A stretch of 64,000 nucleotides of DNA from Brenneria bubanii (GCF_022378355.1 NZ_JAKMAJ010000001.1:62001-126000); one strand, 5' to 3'; positions 1-10,008 are shown, numbered from the stretch's first letter. The notes: generated by a model from the sequence alone, not told the origin. Made by a program: numbers and translations.

Positions 1-686
1 CTGTCATGCGTACCGGTGTCCAGCCAGGCAAATCCGCGCCCTAACTGCTCAACATTGAGCAAACCTTTTTCCAGGTACATTTCGTTCAACGTTGTGATCT
101 CAAGCTCGCCGCGAGCTGAAGGTTTGACTTGTTTAGCCATGTCGACGATCTGATCGTCATAAAAGTAAAGGCCGGTTACCGCCCAGTTGGACTTAGGCTT
201 CAGCGGTTTTTCTTCCAGAGAGATGGCCCGATTATTTTCATCGAACTCAACGACGCCAAAGCGTTCAGCATCCACTACCTGATAGCCAAATACGGTAGCC
301 CCTTTTGTTCGCGCCGACGCCGCTTCCAGCTTTTGGCCGAAGCTCTGACCAAAATAAATATTGTCACCCAGTACCAGAGCACAACGATCGCCGTTGATGA
401 ATTCTTCACCCAGGATAAATGCCTGAGCCAGACCATCGGGACTGGGTTGCACGGTATAGCTGAATTGAACGCCGAAACGGCTGCCGTCGCCCAAAAGGCG
501 TTTAAACGAAGGCATATCCTCAGGCGTAGAGATAATCAGGATCTCCTTGATGCCGGCCAGCATCAAAACGGAGATCGGGTAATACACCATCGGTTTATCA
601 TAAATGGGCAATAGCTGCTTAGATACGCCGCGAGTAATGGGATGCAAACGTGTTCCTGAACCACCGGCTAATACAATACCTTTCAT
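1..686 (-). CDS. rfbA: Glucose-1-phosphate thymidylyltransferase (partial, C-terminus outside window)
   Basis: Makes dTDP-glucose from dTTP and glucose-1-phosphate, the first step of dTDP-rhamnose and related dTDP-sugar synthesis in the cytoplasm. The reverse strand reads from an ATG at 684-686 and begins [16 protein letters not shown], which is the nucleotide-binding signature of the family, followed by [12 protein letters not shown] and [10 protein letters not shown], the metal/nucleotide-binding Asp region. About 228 codons are visible of a family length near 290. The gene runs off the left edge, so its end cannot be judged. It lies 17 nt after rfbB in the same direction and is the last visible gene of the exopolysaccharide operon. 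The family call is firm; which final sugar it feeds is not visible. Confidence 0.95.
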   Translation of the reverse strand, partial: MKGIVLAGGSGTRLHPITRGVSKQLLPIYDKPMVYYPISVLMLAGIKEILIISTPEDMPSFKRLLGDGSRFGVQFSYTVQPSPDGLAQAFILGEEFINGDRCALVLGDNIYFGQSFGQKLEAASARTKGATVFGYQVVDAERFGVVEFDENNRAISLEEKPLKPKSNWAVTGLYFYDDQIVDMAKQVKPSARGELEITTLNEMYLEKGLLNVEQLGRGFAWLDTGTHD

Positions 687-703
687 ATTTTTATATCTCC
701 TAG

Positions 704-1768
704 TTAACGCGTTAGCCCCAAACGTTCACCCGCATACGAGCCATCCTGGACACGGCGCCACCACTGCTCGTTAGCCAAATACCATTCAACCGTTTTACGG
801 ATTCCGCTTTCAAATGTTTCCTGCGGCTTCCAACCTAACTCCCGATCAATTTTCGCCGCGTCAATGGCATAACGCATATCGTGACCAGGACGATCGGTAA
901 CGTAAGTAATCAGATCTTCATACTTATCGATACCTGAGTGGTGATTCGGCACCATTTCATCCAACAGACGGCAAATGGTTTGCACCACTTCGATATTTTT
1001 ACGTTCGTTGTGTCCGCCAATATTATAGGTTTCCCCGACTACGCCTTCGGTGACCACTTTGTACAAAGCACGCGCGTGATCTTCCACATACAGCCAATCA
1101 CGGATCTGGGCGCCATCGCCATACACCGGCAGCGATTTCCCTTCCAATGCATTAAGGATGATCAACGGAATCAATTTTTCAGGGAAGTGGTAAGGACCAT
1201 AGTTGTTTGAACAATTGGTCACAATGGTTGGCAAACCATAGGTGCGCAACCAGGCACGTACCAGATGATCGCTGGATGCCTTGGATGCGGAATAAGGACT
1301 GCTGGGGGAATAAGGGGTGGCTTCAGTAAATAAGTCGTCTGTGCCATGAAGATCGCCATACACTTCATCGGTCGAAATATGGTGGAAGCGAAACGCTTTT
1401 TTAGCATCCTCATCCAGGGTATTCCAGTACTGGCGCGTAGCTTCCAATAGCGTATAGGTACCAACGATGTTGGTTTCAATAAATGCTGCCGGACCATCAA
1501 TAGAGCGATCAACATGGCTTTCAGCCGCCAGATGCATTACCGCGTCCGGTTTAAAAGCACTAAAAACTCGCTCCAACGCTTTACGATCGCAGATATTTAC
1601 CTGTTCGAATCTAAAACGAGCATTATCTGCAATCGGTTTTAATGATTCAAGATTGCCGGCATAGGTCAGACTATCAACAATCAGAACTTCATCCGCCGTA
1701 TCATTAATAATATGACGAGCAACCGCAGAACCAATAAATCCGGCGCCGCCGGTAACAATAATTTTCAT
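704..1768 (-). CDS. rfbB: dTDP-glucose 4,6-dehydratase
   Basis: Converts dTDP-glucose to dTDP-4-keto-6-deoxyglucose with bound NAD, the second step towards dTDP-rhamnose. The 354-residue protein is full length. It shows the Rossmann motif [10 protein letters not shown] at the N-terminus, the catalytic STDEVYGD stretch (Asp-Glu pair) and the YSASK Tyr/Lys catalytic motif near residue 160. It sits between wbaP and rfbA. Here the order is rfbB then rfbA within a polysaccharide operon, which suggests the polymer contains a deoxy sugar such as rhamnose. rfbC and rfbD are not visible and would have to lie beyond the left edge or elsewhere. Confidence 0.96.
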   Translation of the reverse strand: MKIIVTGGAGFIGSAVARHIINDTADEVLIVDSLTYAGNLESLKPIADNARFRFEQVNICDRKALERVFSAFKPDAVMHLAAESHVDRSIDGPAAFIETNIVGTYTLLEATRQYWNTLDEDAKKAFRFHHISTDEVYGDLHGTDDLFTEATPYSPSSPYSASKASSDHLVRAWLRTYGLPTIVTNCSNNYGPYHFPEKLIPLIILNALEGKSLPVYGDGAQIRDWLYVEDHARALYKVVTEGVVGETYNIGGHNERKNIEVVQTICRLLDEMVPNHHSGIDKYEDLITYVTDRPGHDMRYAIDAAKIDRELGWKPQETFESGIRKTVEWYLANEQWWRRVQDGSYAGERLGLTR

Positions 1769-1795
1769 ATAACCCTCAACGTTCTCTTATTGTCT

Positions 1796-3229
1796 TTAAT
1801 ACGCGCCATCTCTTTTTAGAACCACATTGATAGTTTTAAAAAGAATTGCAATGTCATTCCACAAAGACCAATTTTTCACGTACCAGGCATCGAAATAAAC
1901 ACGGGTATCGTAATCAACATCATTTCTGCCACTAACCTGCCAAAGTCCGGTCATTCCGGGCTTTGCCATAAGATAATAGTCAACATCACCGGCATAACGT
2001 TCCAGCTCAGCCTCAATAATAGGGCGAGGACCAACCAGGCTCATCTCACCTTTCAACACATTAAAAAGCTGTGGTAATTCATCCATGCTGGTTTTACGAA
2101 TAAATTTTCCTACCCGGGTAATACGCGGATCATTTTTTAATTTAAAATCTTTATCCCATTCTGCTCGGGCTTCAGCATCGCTTGCCAATAATTGATCCAG
2201 CACTTCTTGTGAGTTCATTACCATCGAGCGGAACTTCAGGCATTTAAACTTTTTGCCGTCACGGCCCACGCGTTCATGACCATAGATAGCATTACCACCA
2301 TCCTTGGAGACCAAATAGGCAAGAACCGCCAACAAAGGGGAAAGCAAAATCACGATGCCCGCCGCGCCAACGATGTCGAAGGTTCTTTTCAATATGCGGG
2401 AGGTTCTTTTCGCCAGATTATTACTGACACGTAATATCATGACTTCATGGCTGAAAATAAACGACATATCTGTACCGTACAAGGGTACGCCACGGAGTGT
2501 CGGGATGACTGAAACCGAACGGCAGTGATGCTTCGCCAGCGTTTTCAACCATTCATCGCGCAAAGCGTGCTCGTCGAATTCCAACGCCACAATAAACTGG
2601 GTTGAATCAGGATCACACTGTTGCCAAAGCTGATCTTCTTCGCAAATCACCGGGATTCCCAACAACTGGCTTTCGCACTGCTTGTTGCTGGAGAAAAAAC
2701 CGCTAATGGTAAACCCTAAAACTTCTTCACTTTGCAATGCCACATAGGCATCACGGGCATTTTTACCTGTACCAATGATGATGGTCTGCTTTTGCCATAA
2801 ACCGAGCCTATTCAGAAACCTCTTGACTAAAGCCCGGCCGAGTGGAACGAGAATGATCGCCAGCATCCAGGTTATGACCCAGATATAACGAGAAAAATGC
2901 CATTTTGAAAAAGCCACAAGTGCCAGATCGAAAACAGAAAAGATAACCAGGGTCCTGATGACTTCCTTTAGTTCAAACCAGAATGGCTTTCGATAAGTAT
3001 AATGCCGTAACCTTACCCAAAACCAACCAACGCACAGCAAGGATAAGGTAAAATGGGAGATAAAACGCGCAGGGAGTTCAGACTCTGGAATAAAGGTGGA
3101 AAGATTATAATGTAGCGCACTCACTAACCATAAAGTTAATAGTAACGACAAATTAAAAAACAAAAAATCTGATAATGACAACAGAAATTTCACAGCATTA
3201 TTATTTATCGAATTCTTAAATGCATGCAT
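1796..3229 (-). CDS. wbaP: Undecaprenyl-phosphate galactose phosphotransferase, WbaP type
   Basis: Starts a polysaccharide repeat unit by moving a hexose-1-phosphate (galactose in the characterised WbaP; glucose in WcaJ relatives) from UDP-sugar to undecaprenyl phosphate at the inner membrane. The 477-residue length fits full-length WbaP. Several hydrophobic segments lie in the first 150 residues, then a CoA-binding-like middle domain, another membrane segment near residue 285, and the C-terminal bacterial sugar transferase domain with [25 protein letters not shown] and [12 protein letters not shown]. It lies 19 nt after the glycosyltransferase gene. The sugar specificity (galactose or glucose) is inferred from family resemblance only. 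The 5' part is more AT-rich than the backbone genes, as is common in polysaccharide loci. Confidence 0.9.
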   Translation of the reverse strand: MHAFKNSINNNAVKFLLSLSDFLFFNLSLLLTLWLVSALHYNLSTFIPESELPARFISHFTLSLLCVGWFWVRLRHYTYRKPFWFELKEVIRTLVIFSVFDLALVAFSKWHFSRYIWVITWMLAIILVPLGRALVKRFLNRLGLWQKQTIIIGTGKNARDAYVALQSEEVLGFTISGFFSSNKQCESQLLGIPVICEEDQLWQQCDPDSTQFIVALEFDEHALRDEWLKTLAKHHCRSVSVIPTLRGVPLYGTDMSFIFSHEVMILRVSNNLAKRTSRILKRTFDIVGAAGIVILLSPLLAVLAYLVSKDGGNAIYGHERVGRDGKKFKCLKFRSMVMNSQEVLDQLLASDAEARAEWDKDFKLKNDPRITRVGKFIRKTSMDELPQLFNVLKGEMSLVGPRPIIEAELERYAGDVDYYLMAKPGMTGLWQVSGRNDVDYDTRVYFDAWYVKNWSLWNDIAILFKTINVVLKRDGAY

Positions 3230-3248
3230 GACTGCACCCCAAATTATA

Positions 3249-4160
3249 TTAATTATTATGCCAATAACCTTTATGCATACTTAACTTTCGAACCAATGAT
3301 CTAGGTAATATTTTATATTTCTGTCCAAGTTTATAACCTGTTATTTTGAAAAAGTTATTAATACAGGCTAACGGAATCCAAAACGGTGAATTTTTTAGAA
3401 GAAAATTCAGCTCTGAAAAAATAAATTTTTTTCCTTCACCGCCTGCCCCACCAAAATTTTCTCTTATCCAGGACTCATCATAATGGAAAACGCCAATATC
3501 AAAATATCGTTTAAACTCTTCCCATGCAGAATAGTTATGTGAATGCTTGACGCTAGCTTCAGCAACGTAGGCGGTTTTATAACCAGCTAAAACGGCCTTG
3601 GCTGCAAAGTACATATCCTCGCCCAGAATCGTATTGGACGGGAAGCCACCTAACTCTCTAAATACATCAGTACGATATGCAGAGAATGAGTTAGACGAAA
3701 AGACCGTCTTGATGCCATACTCTTTTTTATCCTCGATTCCTAATACGTGACTTTTTATACCGTAGTTAAAATGACGGGCATGCTTTGCTAGTGGATTGGC
3801 ATCATCATGAGGCAGTTGCCGGCCATAGGCAACGGCTACTTTGGGATCATTGAAAGCTGCTAAAATAGATTCGATGGAACCGGACTCGGGAATTGCATCT
3901 TGAGTGAAAAATATGGTTATATCCGCGTCAGCCGAATGTTCAATGCCCAGATTTCTGGTTGCGCCATGGTTAAACTCCGTCTTATTTATTTTCAGCACCT
4001 GAAAACCAGACTCTCCCGCTATTTTGCAGGTATCATCACTGCTGGATGAATCAATTACCAGTACGGAGTCGAAATCGTTGGACTGTTTTTTAATGGCGGC
4101 ACAAACTTTCCGCCATAATTCACCGCCATTATAGCTAGGGATAACCACTCTAACTTTCAT
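3249..4160 (-). CDS. Family 2 glycosyltransferase, rhamnosyltransferase-like
   Basis: Probably adds one sugar to the lipid-linked repeat unit on the cytoplasmic face. The 303-residue protein has a GT-A fold start (RVVIPSYNGGELWRKV), an acidic nucleotide-sugar motif around FFTQDAIP near residue 90, and GEDMYFAAKAVLAGYKTAYV near residue 180, the GED motif of many rhamnosyltransferases. It has no clear membrane anchor. It lies between wzc and wbaP in the operon and is clearly more AT-rich than wzc or rfbB, consistent with horizontal exchange of polysaccharide genes. The presence of rfbB and rfbA makes a rhamnose donor plausible, but donor and acceptor are not shown by the sequence. Confidence 0.8.
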   Translation of the reverse strand: MKVRVVIPSYNGGELWRKVCAAIKKQSNDFDSVLVIDSSSSDDTCKIAGESGFQVLKINKTEFNHGATRNLGIEHSADADITIFFTQDAIPESGSIESILAAFNDPKVAVAYGRQLPHDDANPLAKHARHFNYGIKSHVLGIEDKKEYGIKTVFSSNSFSAYRTDVFRELGGFPSNTILGEDMYFAAKAVLAGYKTAYVAEASVKHSHNYSAWEEFKRYFDIGVFHYDESWIRENFGGAGGEGKKFIFSELNFLLKNSPFWIPLACINNFFKITGYKLGQKYKILPRSLVRKLSMHKGYWHNN

Positions 4161-4457
4161 TATATTTCCCCGTTAAAAAATAATAAATAAAGTCCATATT
4201 AAAATCCATTTGATATTACTTAGTGGTTTTATCTGAGGTGATATATTTTATGAGTAACGTAAATAAAAAACACATTCAAACTCGAACTAACGGAAGATAC
4301 AATCAGGTTAACTCTAAACTCCATATCATTAATTACAGTAATAATACATCAGCCATCGGCAATTAACTTTTTATTTTATTACTAAGCTCAAGGCTCACCG
4401 TCTATTAGGCGAGCCTTGAAGAACAGATCCACAGGCAAAATACAAACAACAGATAAG
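4161..4457. other. AT-rich gap between wzc and the glycosyltransferase gene
   Basis: No coding sequence is supported here. The stretch is very AT-rich. It contains one strong inverted repeat near its wzc end (4389-4418, listed separately). The downstream sugar genes are probably transcribed by readthrough from the wecA promoter with the help of the JUMPStart element. Confidence 0.5.
4389..4418 (-). terminator. Hairpin after wzc, possible partial terminator or processing site
   Basis: An 11-bp inverted repeat (CAAGGCTCACC at 4389-4399 against GGCGAGCCTTG at 4408-4418, one mismatch, 8-nt loop) lies about 40 nt after the wzc stop. No U-tract follows on the minus strand, so it is not a classic intrinsic terminator. 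It may reduce readthrough or protect the 3' end of the wecA-wza-wzb-wzc message, giving unequal expression of the export genes and the sugar transferase genes. Confidence 0.4.
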
Positions 4458-6626
4458 TTATTTTTTATACTCATAGGTATAGTAATCATAATTACCATAA
4501 CCATAATAACTTGCGGCCCGCTTCACGATAGCATTAAGAATCACACCCTTGATCTCAGCGCCATTCTGCTCAAAACGACGAATACTGACCTCAATCTCTT
4601 TTAAGGTATTCATCTCAAAACGCGCCACCAGCAATGAGGTGCCAGAATGACGGCTGATAATGGCGGCATCGGTTACCGCCAGAATAGGTGGGGTATCCAG
4701 CAGCACGATATCATAATGTTGAGAAGCCCAATCAATAAAGTCAGAAAAATGGCTATGCATTAATAACTCAGAGGGGTTTGGCGGAATCTGCCCTCTGGGG
4801 ATAAAGTCCATATTCTCTACGGATGTCTTTCTTATCGCCTTTTCCGCAACGGTTTGTCCTGATAGCACATCAGATAAACCATTGGTGCTATCTGTACCCA
4901 TTAGCTCATGGGCATAACCTTTACGCATATCGCAGTCAACAATCAGTACTTTTTTTCCTGATTGGGCAATCACCGCCCCCAGGTTGGCGCTGACGAAGGT
5001 TTTACCAATGGCCGGGCTGGCGCCGGAAATCATCAGCACGTTATTTTTCGCTTCCATCATGGCGAAATGCAGGCTGGTGCGCAGACTTCTGATTGCTTCA
5101 ATCGCCAGGTCGGTTGGATTGCCGGTCGCCAGCAGTTCATTCGATCGTGTATTGACTTTTTTACCTTTATTACGAGTAAAAAGTTCCCGGTCTTTTTTCT
5201 GCTGCCATTCGGAAAGCGGTACGCTGGCATAAACGTTGATCCCCAGTTCTTCCAATTGTTCCGGACTTTCAATACCTTTATGCAGCATAGTTTTAACAAT
5301 GACGAATGCAGTAGAGAGCATGCCGCCCAGGATCAAGCTTATCAACACAACCAACGTTTTCTTGGGCTTAACCGGTTTTAACTGAGTCGCAGCGGGATCA
5401 ATAATACGCACATTCCCTACTACACTGGCTTTATTAATACTCAGCTCCTGCTGCTTATTCAGCAACTGCATATATACTTCTTGCCCGGACTGCACATCAC
5501 GGGTTAAACGCAAAATTTCCTGCTGAGTTTTAGGCATACTGCTAACACGCTTATTTAGCTTATCCCGCTCCTGCTCCAGCGTTTTGCGCTTTTCCAGCAA
5601 GGCACGATAGGCCGGGTGTTCTTTGGTATAGAGTTTGGATATTTCCGCTTCTTTAAAGGTCGACTCATTCAACTGCGTTTCAACCGAAACCATAGTATCC
5701 AGCACCGACTTAGCTTCCAGTGAGAGGTCTACCGACTCATTTTGCTGGCGATACTGATTCAGTACGTTTTCCGCCTCATTCAGCGAATTACGCACAGCAG
5801 GTAATTGCTCTTTAAGAAACTCCAGGCTTTTAGCCGCTTCTTCCGATTTGCGTTCAACATTTTGCTGTAAATAATTCTGGCTAATACTGTTTAGAATTTT
5901 GTTTATATTAACAGGATCTTCGCCTTCCAGACTCAACTGCAAAACCCCCGTGTCTTTACCGGTATCTACAACGGTAAAACCATCCAGCAAATTATTAATT
6001 GCAGTTAATTCATTAAGCTTATTTAAACGAAAAACAGTACCTTCCGGTGCGGCAATATCACTTACCAATAGCGTCAGGCCATTATTACTTTCTAGCTTCC
6101 CTACACTGCCGGTAAAATTAACAATATCACCCGCTTTAATCTGATAACTGGTTGAGCTTAACACCCTAAGTTCAATCTTTTCATCCTGCCAGGAATTAGG
6201 AACTTCCAGACGAGAAACAGCAATGTCTCCTGGTTGTTCATTTAAAATCCTGGCTAGCCCTTTGCCAAAAACCGGAAAATATTGTTGCTGTACTACCGTA
6301 TCCAAAGAGAGATCGCGGATAGTTTTACCCATCACCATCCGCGATTTTATCAATTCAATTTCCGTATCCGATTTCGGTTTGGCATCCGGCAGCATACTGG
6401 AAATATCGCTTAATAACTTATTGCCCGCATTTTGCTCTACCTGAATAAGTGCATCTGCCCGATAAATTGGCGTCGCCAATGTGGCATATAAAATACCGAT
6501 AATAGCAAATACGGCAGTCACGCCAATAATCAACCATCTGTTATCCAGCAACGTGCCTAACAAACGCCCTAAATCAATTTCATCTGACGTTGTTTCAGAT
6601 GCTTTTACTGAAATTTTCTCTGCCAT
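4458..6626 (-). CDS. wzc: Polysaccharide co-polymerase / autophosphorylating tyrosine kinase
   Basis: Inner-membrane BY-kinase that controls chain length and export of group 1 capsule or exopolysaccharide and contacts Wza. The 722 residues match the family. A first membrane segment lies near residues 30-50, then a long periplasmic coiled-coil Wzz-like domain. A second membrane segment lies near residue 425, and the cytoplasmic kinase domain carries Walker A' (SGASPAIGKTF), Walker A (VLIVDCDMRKG) and Walker B (IVLLDTPP). The C-terminal tail is a tyrosine cluster (YYGYGNYDYYTYEYKK), the autophosphorylation region. It follows wzb by 18 nt, and Wzb is its phosphatase. Confidence 0.97.
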   Translation of the reverse strand: MAEKISVKASETTSDEIDLGRLLGTLLDNRWLIIGVTAVFAIIGILYATLATPIYRADALIQVEQNAGNKLLSDISSMLPDAKPKSDTEIELIKSRMVMGKTIRDLSLDTVVQQQYFPVFGKGLARILNEQPGDIAVSRLEVPNSWQDEKIELRVLSSTSYQIKAGDIVNFTGSVGKLESNNGLTLLVSDIAAPEGTVFRLNKLNELTAINNLLDGFTVVDTGKDTGVLQLSLEGEDPVNINKILNSISQNYLQQNVERKSEEAAKSLEFLKEQLPAVRNSLNEAENVLNQYRQQNESVDLSLEAKSVLDTMVSVETQLNESTFKEAEISKLYTKEHPAYRALLEKRKTLEQERDKLNKRVSSMPKTQQEILRLTRDVQSGQEVYMQLLNKQQELSINKASVVGNVRIIDPAATQLKPVKPKKTLVVLISLILGGMLSTAFVIVKTMLHKGIESPEQLEELGINVYASVPLSEWQQKKDRELFTRNKGKKVNTRSNELLATGNPTDLAIEAIRSLRTSLHFAMMEAKNNVLMISGASPAIGKTFVSANLGAVIAQSGKKVLIVDCDMRKGYAHELMGTDSTNGLSDVLSGQTVAEKAIRKTSVENMDFIPRGQIPPNPSELLMHSHFSDFIDWASQHYDIVLLDTPPILAVTDAAIISRHSGTSLLVARFEMNTLKEIEVSIRRFEQNGAEIKGVILNAIVKRAASYYGYGNYDYYTYEYKK

Positions 6627-6644
6627 GGGTTTCCCTGACTTGTT

Positions 6645-7079
6645 TTAACGGCTTAATGCTTGCACCCATTTCTGGGCCGACTGCTCAAGTTGTGAATAGA
6701 CGAATTCAAAGGCTTCGCGGCTTTTGCGGTAGGGATCGGCGATTTCCTGCTGGTTAAGCCAGTGGCCAAACAGCATGGTTTTCCCTCTCACTTCCGGCGC
6801 AATGTGCCCCACCGCATCAATATGGCCTTTTTCCATCACCAGGATCAGGTCATATTGGCGGCACAGTGAGGAAGTGAGCTGCTGCGCACTATGGCCTTCA
6901 AGCGACAATCCATAATGCGTTGCCACGTCCATTGCCATGGCGTCGGCGGGCTTGCCCACCAGAGCGCCTAATCCGGCAGAAGCTATCTGTTTAGCAGGCA
7001 GTGCCCGTTTTAACAGCCGTTCTCCGGTCGGAGAACGACAAATATTACCTACGCAAACCACTAAAATAGAATCAAACAT
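6645..7079 (-). CDS. wzb: Low-molecular-weight protein tyrosine phosphatase
   Basis: Cytoplasmic phosphatase that removes phosphate from the Wzc tyrosine tail, which is needed for cycling of polymer export. The 144-residue protein has the N-terminal P-loop CVGNICRSP (CX5R, catalytic Cys and Arg) at residues 9-17 and the C-terminal ADPYR general-acid loop. It begins 8 nt after the wza stop and lies just before wzc, the invariant wza-wzb-wzc order. Confidence 0.97.
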   Translation of the reverse strand: MFDSILVVCVGNICRSPTGERLLKRALPAKQIASAGLGALVGKPADAMAMDVATHYGLSLEGHSAQQLTSSLCRQYDLILVMEKGHIDAVGHIAPEVRGKTMLFGHWLNQQEIADPYRKSREAFEFVYSQLEQSAQKWVQALSR

Positions 7080-7087
7080 CGTTATCT

Positions 7088-8224
7088 CTATGGCCAGTTA
7101 CGCACGCGCAATGAGCCTTCAGTCAAGTCGTTAAAGCCGGATATAGTGGGTACCAGTTGGCTGATAACCCGATTCCAACGAACAACTGGCGCCGTTGTGA
7201 CATAGACGATATCGTAAGGCTGAAGCTGGAACTCGGTGCCCATCACCATCGCGGTGGCATCCTGGGCATTAAGCTGGTAGATATTGGCCAGCTTAGGCCC
7301 TTGAGTTCCTCTTAGCGAACGGATGACAAAAACACCGGTGGCATCGGAATAAGTCTGGTCGATACCTTCGGCATTCCCCAGCGCCTCGGTGAGCGTCATA
7401 CCGCTGCGATCCATTTTAAGGGTACTTTGCTTCTTCACTTCGCCCATCACGAACACCTTCAGGTCATCGTTGCGGGGAATATAGAGGATATCGCCGGGGT
7501 ATAGCAGTCGGTTCTGCGACAGATCGCCATTTTGCATTAGCGCCTGCAGGGAAATACGCTGCTCTTTGCCATCATGGGTTAACACCACGTTGCGCCAGTC
7601 GGCATTTTCGGTCAGACCGCCCGCCTTGTTGACCGCATCCAATACCGTCAACGGCACGTTGGTGATCGCCTGCTGCCCGGAGGTAGCCACTTCGCCCGAA
7701 ACATAGGCTTTCTGCGAACGGAACGCGGCGATACTGACGTCAACCTGCGGCGATTCAATATAGGTCGCCAGGCGTCCCATAATCTGGTCGCGCACCTCGG
7801 TTACCGTTTTACCAGCGACTTTTACCTTACCAATATAAGGGTAGAAAATGGTGCCGTCGGAATGTACCCAGTTGCCGGTATCCGCCGCGGTACGATACGT
7901 TCCTGCCGGCGTGGTGAGCTCCGGGTGGTCCCAAACGGTAACCATGATAACGTCGCCGACTCCAATACGGTATTCATAACCTTGCAGCTCACGATCCAGC
8001 TCTGGATTATTCTGCGCCACCAGTGGCTTAGAACGCATTTTCTCTACCAGATAAGGCGTCATTGGGTAAATATTAACCAATTTGTTAATATCAAAATCAG
8101 CATCCTGCTGTTCAATGACTTCTTTACCGCTGCTGGAAAGATGGCTGCCGGGAACGATGGTGCAACCACTAAGCAGAACGGTTGACACCAACAACGGTAA
8201 CAATTTTAACTTGTGTTTTATCAT
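7088..8224 (-). CDS. wza: Outer-membrane polysaccharide export lipoprotein
   Basis: Octameric outer-membrane channel for capsule or exopolysaccharide. The 378-residue protein starts with a lipoprotein signal peptide ending in LLSGC (Cys21 is the lipidation site). It then has the polysaccharide-export domain ([19 protein letters not shown]) and two SLBB-type domains ([25 protein letters not shown]). The C-terminus ([16 protein letters not shown]) matches the amphipathic helix that forms the membrane pore. It lies 124 nt after wecA and 8 nt before wzb. Confidence 0.97.
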   Translation of the reverse strand: MIKHKLKLLPLLVSTVLLSGCTIVPGSHLSSSGKEVIEQQDADFDINKLVNIYPMTPYLVEKMRSKPLVAQNNPELDRELQGYEYRIGVGDVIMVTVWDHPELTTPAGTYRTAADTGNWVHSDGTIFYPYIGKVKVAGKTVTEVRDQIMGRLATYIESPQVDVSIAAFRSQKAYVSGEVATSGQQAITNVPLTVLDAVNKAGGLTENADWRNVVLTHDGKEQRISLQALMQNGDLSQNRLLYPGDILYIPRNDDLKVFVMGEVKKQSTLKMDRSGMTLTEALGNAEGIDQTYSDATGVFVIRSLRGTQGPKLANIYQLNAQDATAMVMGTEFQLQPYDIVYVTTAPVVRWNRVISQLVPTISGFNDLTEGSLRVRNWP

Positions 8225-8348
8225 CCTGTGTATGCCATCGCTCTTGATTGAAAATTGCGCAAATCCCTACAAAACGATCGATTATTATAGAGAATATTTA
8301 TTCAAACGAAACCTTTGTCTGACGTACAAAAAGCAGGTAATTTGCTTC

Positions 8349-9431
8349 TTAACGCCGTTGAGCCATGCGGTTCATCAATGTATCCTGCCGGCCATGGTTG
8401 GTCCGTCTAAACCACATCATCACCCGCCATACTTGAGGGGTTGACCAGAAATAACCGACAAAAGCCACAAGAAATACGCTCAACATCATAGACTCAGATG
8501 CGCCATTGCGCTCGCTAATGATGCCGATTGCGGCAAATAAAATCGCCATGCCGACAATGATACTCAGCGCCAGGCGCGGCGCTAACCCTGAGCGCACCAA
8601 AATATGATGAATATGCTCGCGGTCGGATTTAAACGGACTATAGCCTCTGCGGATTCGGCGAATCATCACGGTTACCATATCCATCAGCGGGATAGCGATA
8701 AGCCATAACGCAGTTACCGGATGCATAACCGCATTTTCCCCTTGCGTAGCCAGCATAAGCAGCCAGATAACCGTAAAACCAATCAGCGTACTGCCCGCAT
8801 CGCCCATAAATACCTTAAATTTATCTCCCCAGGGAATACCCAGGTTCAACGATAGATAAGGCAAGGTTGCCGCCAGCATGCACAGGCTCCACTGAGACAG
8901 CTCACGCTGTTCGCCGAGATAAAACACAACGGCAAGCGCGCCAAAGGTAACACAGGAAAGCGCCCCCAGTAAGCCATCAATACCATCAACCATATTGAAA
9001 GCATTGATGGCTCCCCATACGGCAAGCAACGTGATGAGATAACCCCATACGCCTAAAAGAATTTCATAGCCGAACAGCACATTGCCCAGCGAGGATAAAT
9101 ACAGACCGGCATACATCATCACGATGGCAACCAGCGCCTGTAAGGCGATACGAGGTAATACGGGAAGATCAAAGCGGTCGTCCAATACGCCGACAATCAG
9201 CAGCGCGCTGGCACAAGCCATATAGAGGGGAAAATCAGGAAGCCATTCAGGTTGGAGCGCATATAAAGTCCATAACGCCAGGTAAATAGAAACCCCACCA
9301 ACTAAAGGGATATTGCCGTGATGTTGTTTCCTGCTATTGGGCTTATCTACTAGCCCAATCGCCATTGCCGCCTTTCTCGCGAAAGGCAGGACAATGAATG
9401 CACTGATAAACACGATGGTTAATTCTTGCAT
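8349..9431 (-). CDS. wecA: WecA-type polyprenyl-phosphate N-acetylglucosaminyl-1-phosphate transferase
   Basis: Polytopic inner-membrane enzyme that transfers GlcNAc-1-phosphate (or a related HexNAc-1-phosphate) from UDP-sugar to undecaprenyl phosphate. The 360-residue protein shows the family landmarks: GVLDDRFD near residue 80, FNMVDGIDGLLG near residue 150, VFMGDAGSTLIGF near residue 210, and the REHIHH loop near residue 270, on about ten membrane segments. It is the first gene of the exopolysaccharide operon, with the JUMPStart leader 42 nt upstream. In E. coli the housekeeping wecA heads the enterobacterial common antigen cluster instead, so this may be a second copy. It shares the operon with wbaP, a second kind of initiating transferase. 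Confidence 0.88.
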   Translation of the reverse strand: MQELTIVFISAFIVLPFARKAAMAIGLVDKPNSRKQHHGNIPLVGGVSIYLALWTLYALQPEWLPDFPLYMACASALLIVGVLDDRFDLPVLPRIALQALVAIVMMYAGLYLSSLGNVLFGYEILLGVWGYLITLLAVWGAINAFNMVDGIDGLLGALSCVTFGALAVVFYLGEQRELSQWSLCMLAATLPYLSLNLGIPWGDKFKVFMGDAGSTLIGFTVIWLLMLATQGENAVMHPVTALWLIAIPLMDMVTVMIRRIRRGYSPFKSDREHIHHILVRSGLAPRLALSIIVGMAILFAAIGIISERNGASESMMLSVFLVAFVGYFWSTPQVWRVMMWFRRTNHGRQDTLMNRMAQRR

Positions 9432-9472
9432 TTTTTCATCATCATCAACCGTTATAAGTATGTAGCATCAGA

Positions 9473-9510
9473 CACGCTACCGCCCTTGGCTTATAGCTAC
9501 CAATGCACTC
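9473..9510 (-). promoter_or_regulatory. JUMPStart element with ops site (RfaH recruitment)
   Basis: Reading the minus strand, the segment contains GGTAGCTATAAGCC followed by GGGCGGTAGCGTG. The 12 bases at 9473-9484 are the ops core GGCGGTAGCGTG. This is the conserved leader of RfaH-dependent capsule, LPS and exopolysaccharide operons. The ops element pauses RNA polymerase and loads RfaH, which suppresses termination over long operons. It is correctly oriented and ends 42 nt before wecA, so it should act on the whole wecA-to-rfbA transcript. Confidence 0.93.
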
Positions 9511-9796
9511 TAAAAGACGGAGACCAGGGTAAGAATTCAAACTTTGGCGCCGTTAACCACACGTTTTGTGTGGGGGTGTTTTATTTTTATTTACTGGGAG
9601 CATTTTGGTGACAAAAATGCGGCTAAACCACCTGTCTTTTGGTTAAAAAAGACGATCCCAGTTGCAAACTGAATTTTGCGTCCTAATAGTATTGACTACT
9701 AATTGCAGAGCACAAGGAGAAGATGTTCCAAGCGGTTCTTTTCAGAAAAAGACTACCAGCCTCCCCTCACTACTCCACTTCTATTAGAATAAAAAA

Positions 9797-9818
9797 CCGA
9801 CTTCAGGCATAAAGTCGG
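9797..9818. terminator. Bidirectional terminator-like hairpin in the exopolysaccharide leader
   Basis: Stem CCGACTT (9797-9803) and AAGTCGG (9812-9818) with an 8-nt loop. Six A precede it and CACGTTTTT follows. On the minus strand the stem is followed directly by TTTTTTATT, a good intrinsic terminator. If the main exopolysaccharide promoter lies upstream of it, this would be an attenuator in the leader. Alternatively it ends a short plus-strand transcript. Confidence 0.55.
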
Positions 9819-9992
9819 CACGTTTTTATAGAGATTTACTATTAATGTTGTTGTATGTGTTGAAAAAACACCACGATAATGGCGACGTATTCTATTCACC
9901 GAAGGAAGACACTTCAAACGTTATGCGACCGAGACATAGCGATATGCCTCCAAAAGGCATCTGCCTGCTTTTTTTTTAAACAAGCGCTGAGT

Positions 9993-10008
9993 TAATGCGT
10001 TAGCATTA
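9993..10008. promoter_or_regulatory. Palindrome, possible operator
   Basis: A perfect inverted repeat TAATGC-GTTA-GCATTA lies about 145 bp upstream of yegH and 560 bp upstream of wecA. The spacing suits a dimeric regulator site. No regulator can be assigned from the sequence. Confidence 0.25.

Noticed and set aside
9529-9540. RcsAB box in the exopolysaccharide leader
   Set aside because: GTAAGAATTCAA matches only part of the RcsAB consensus, and no better site was found in the leader.
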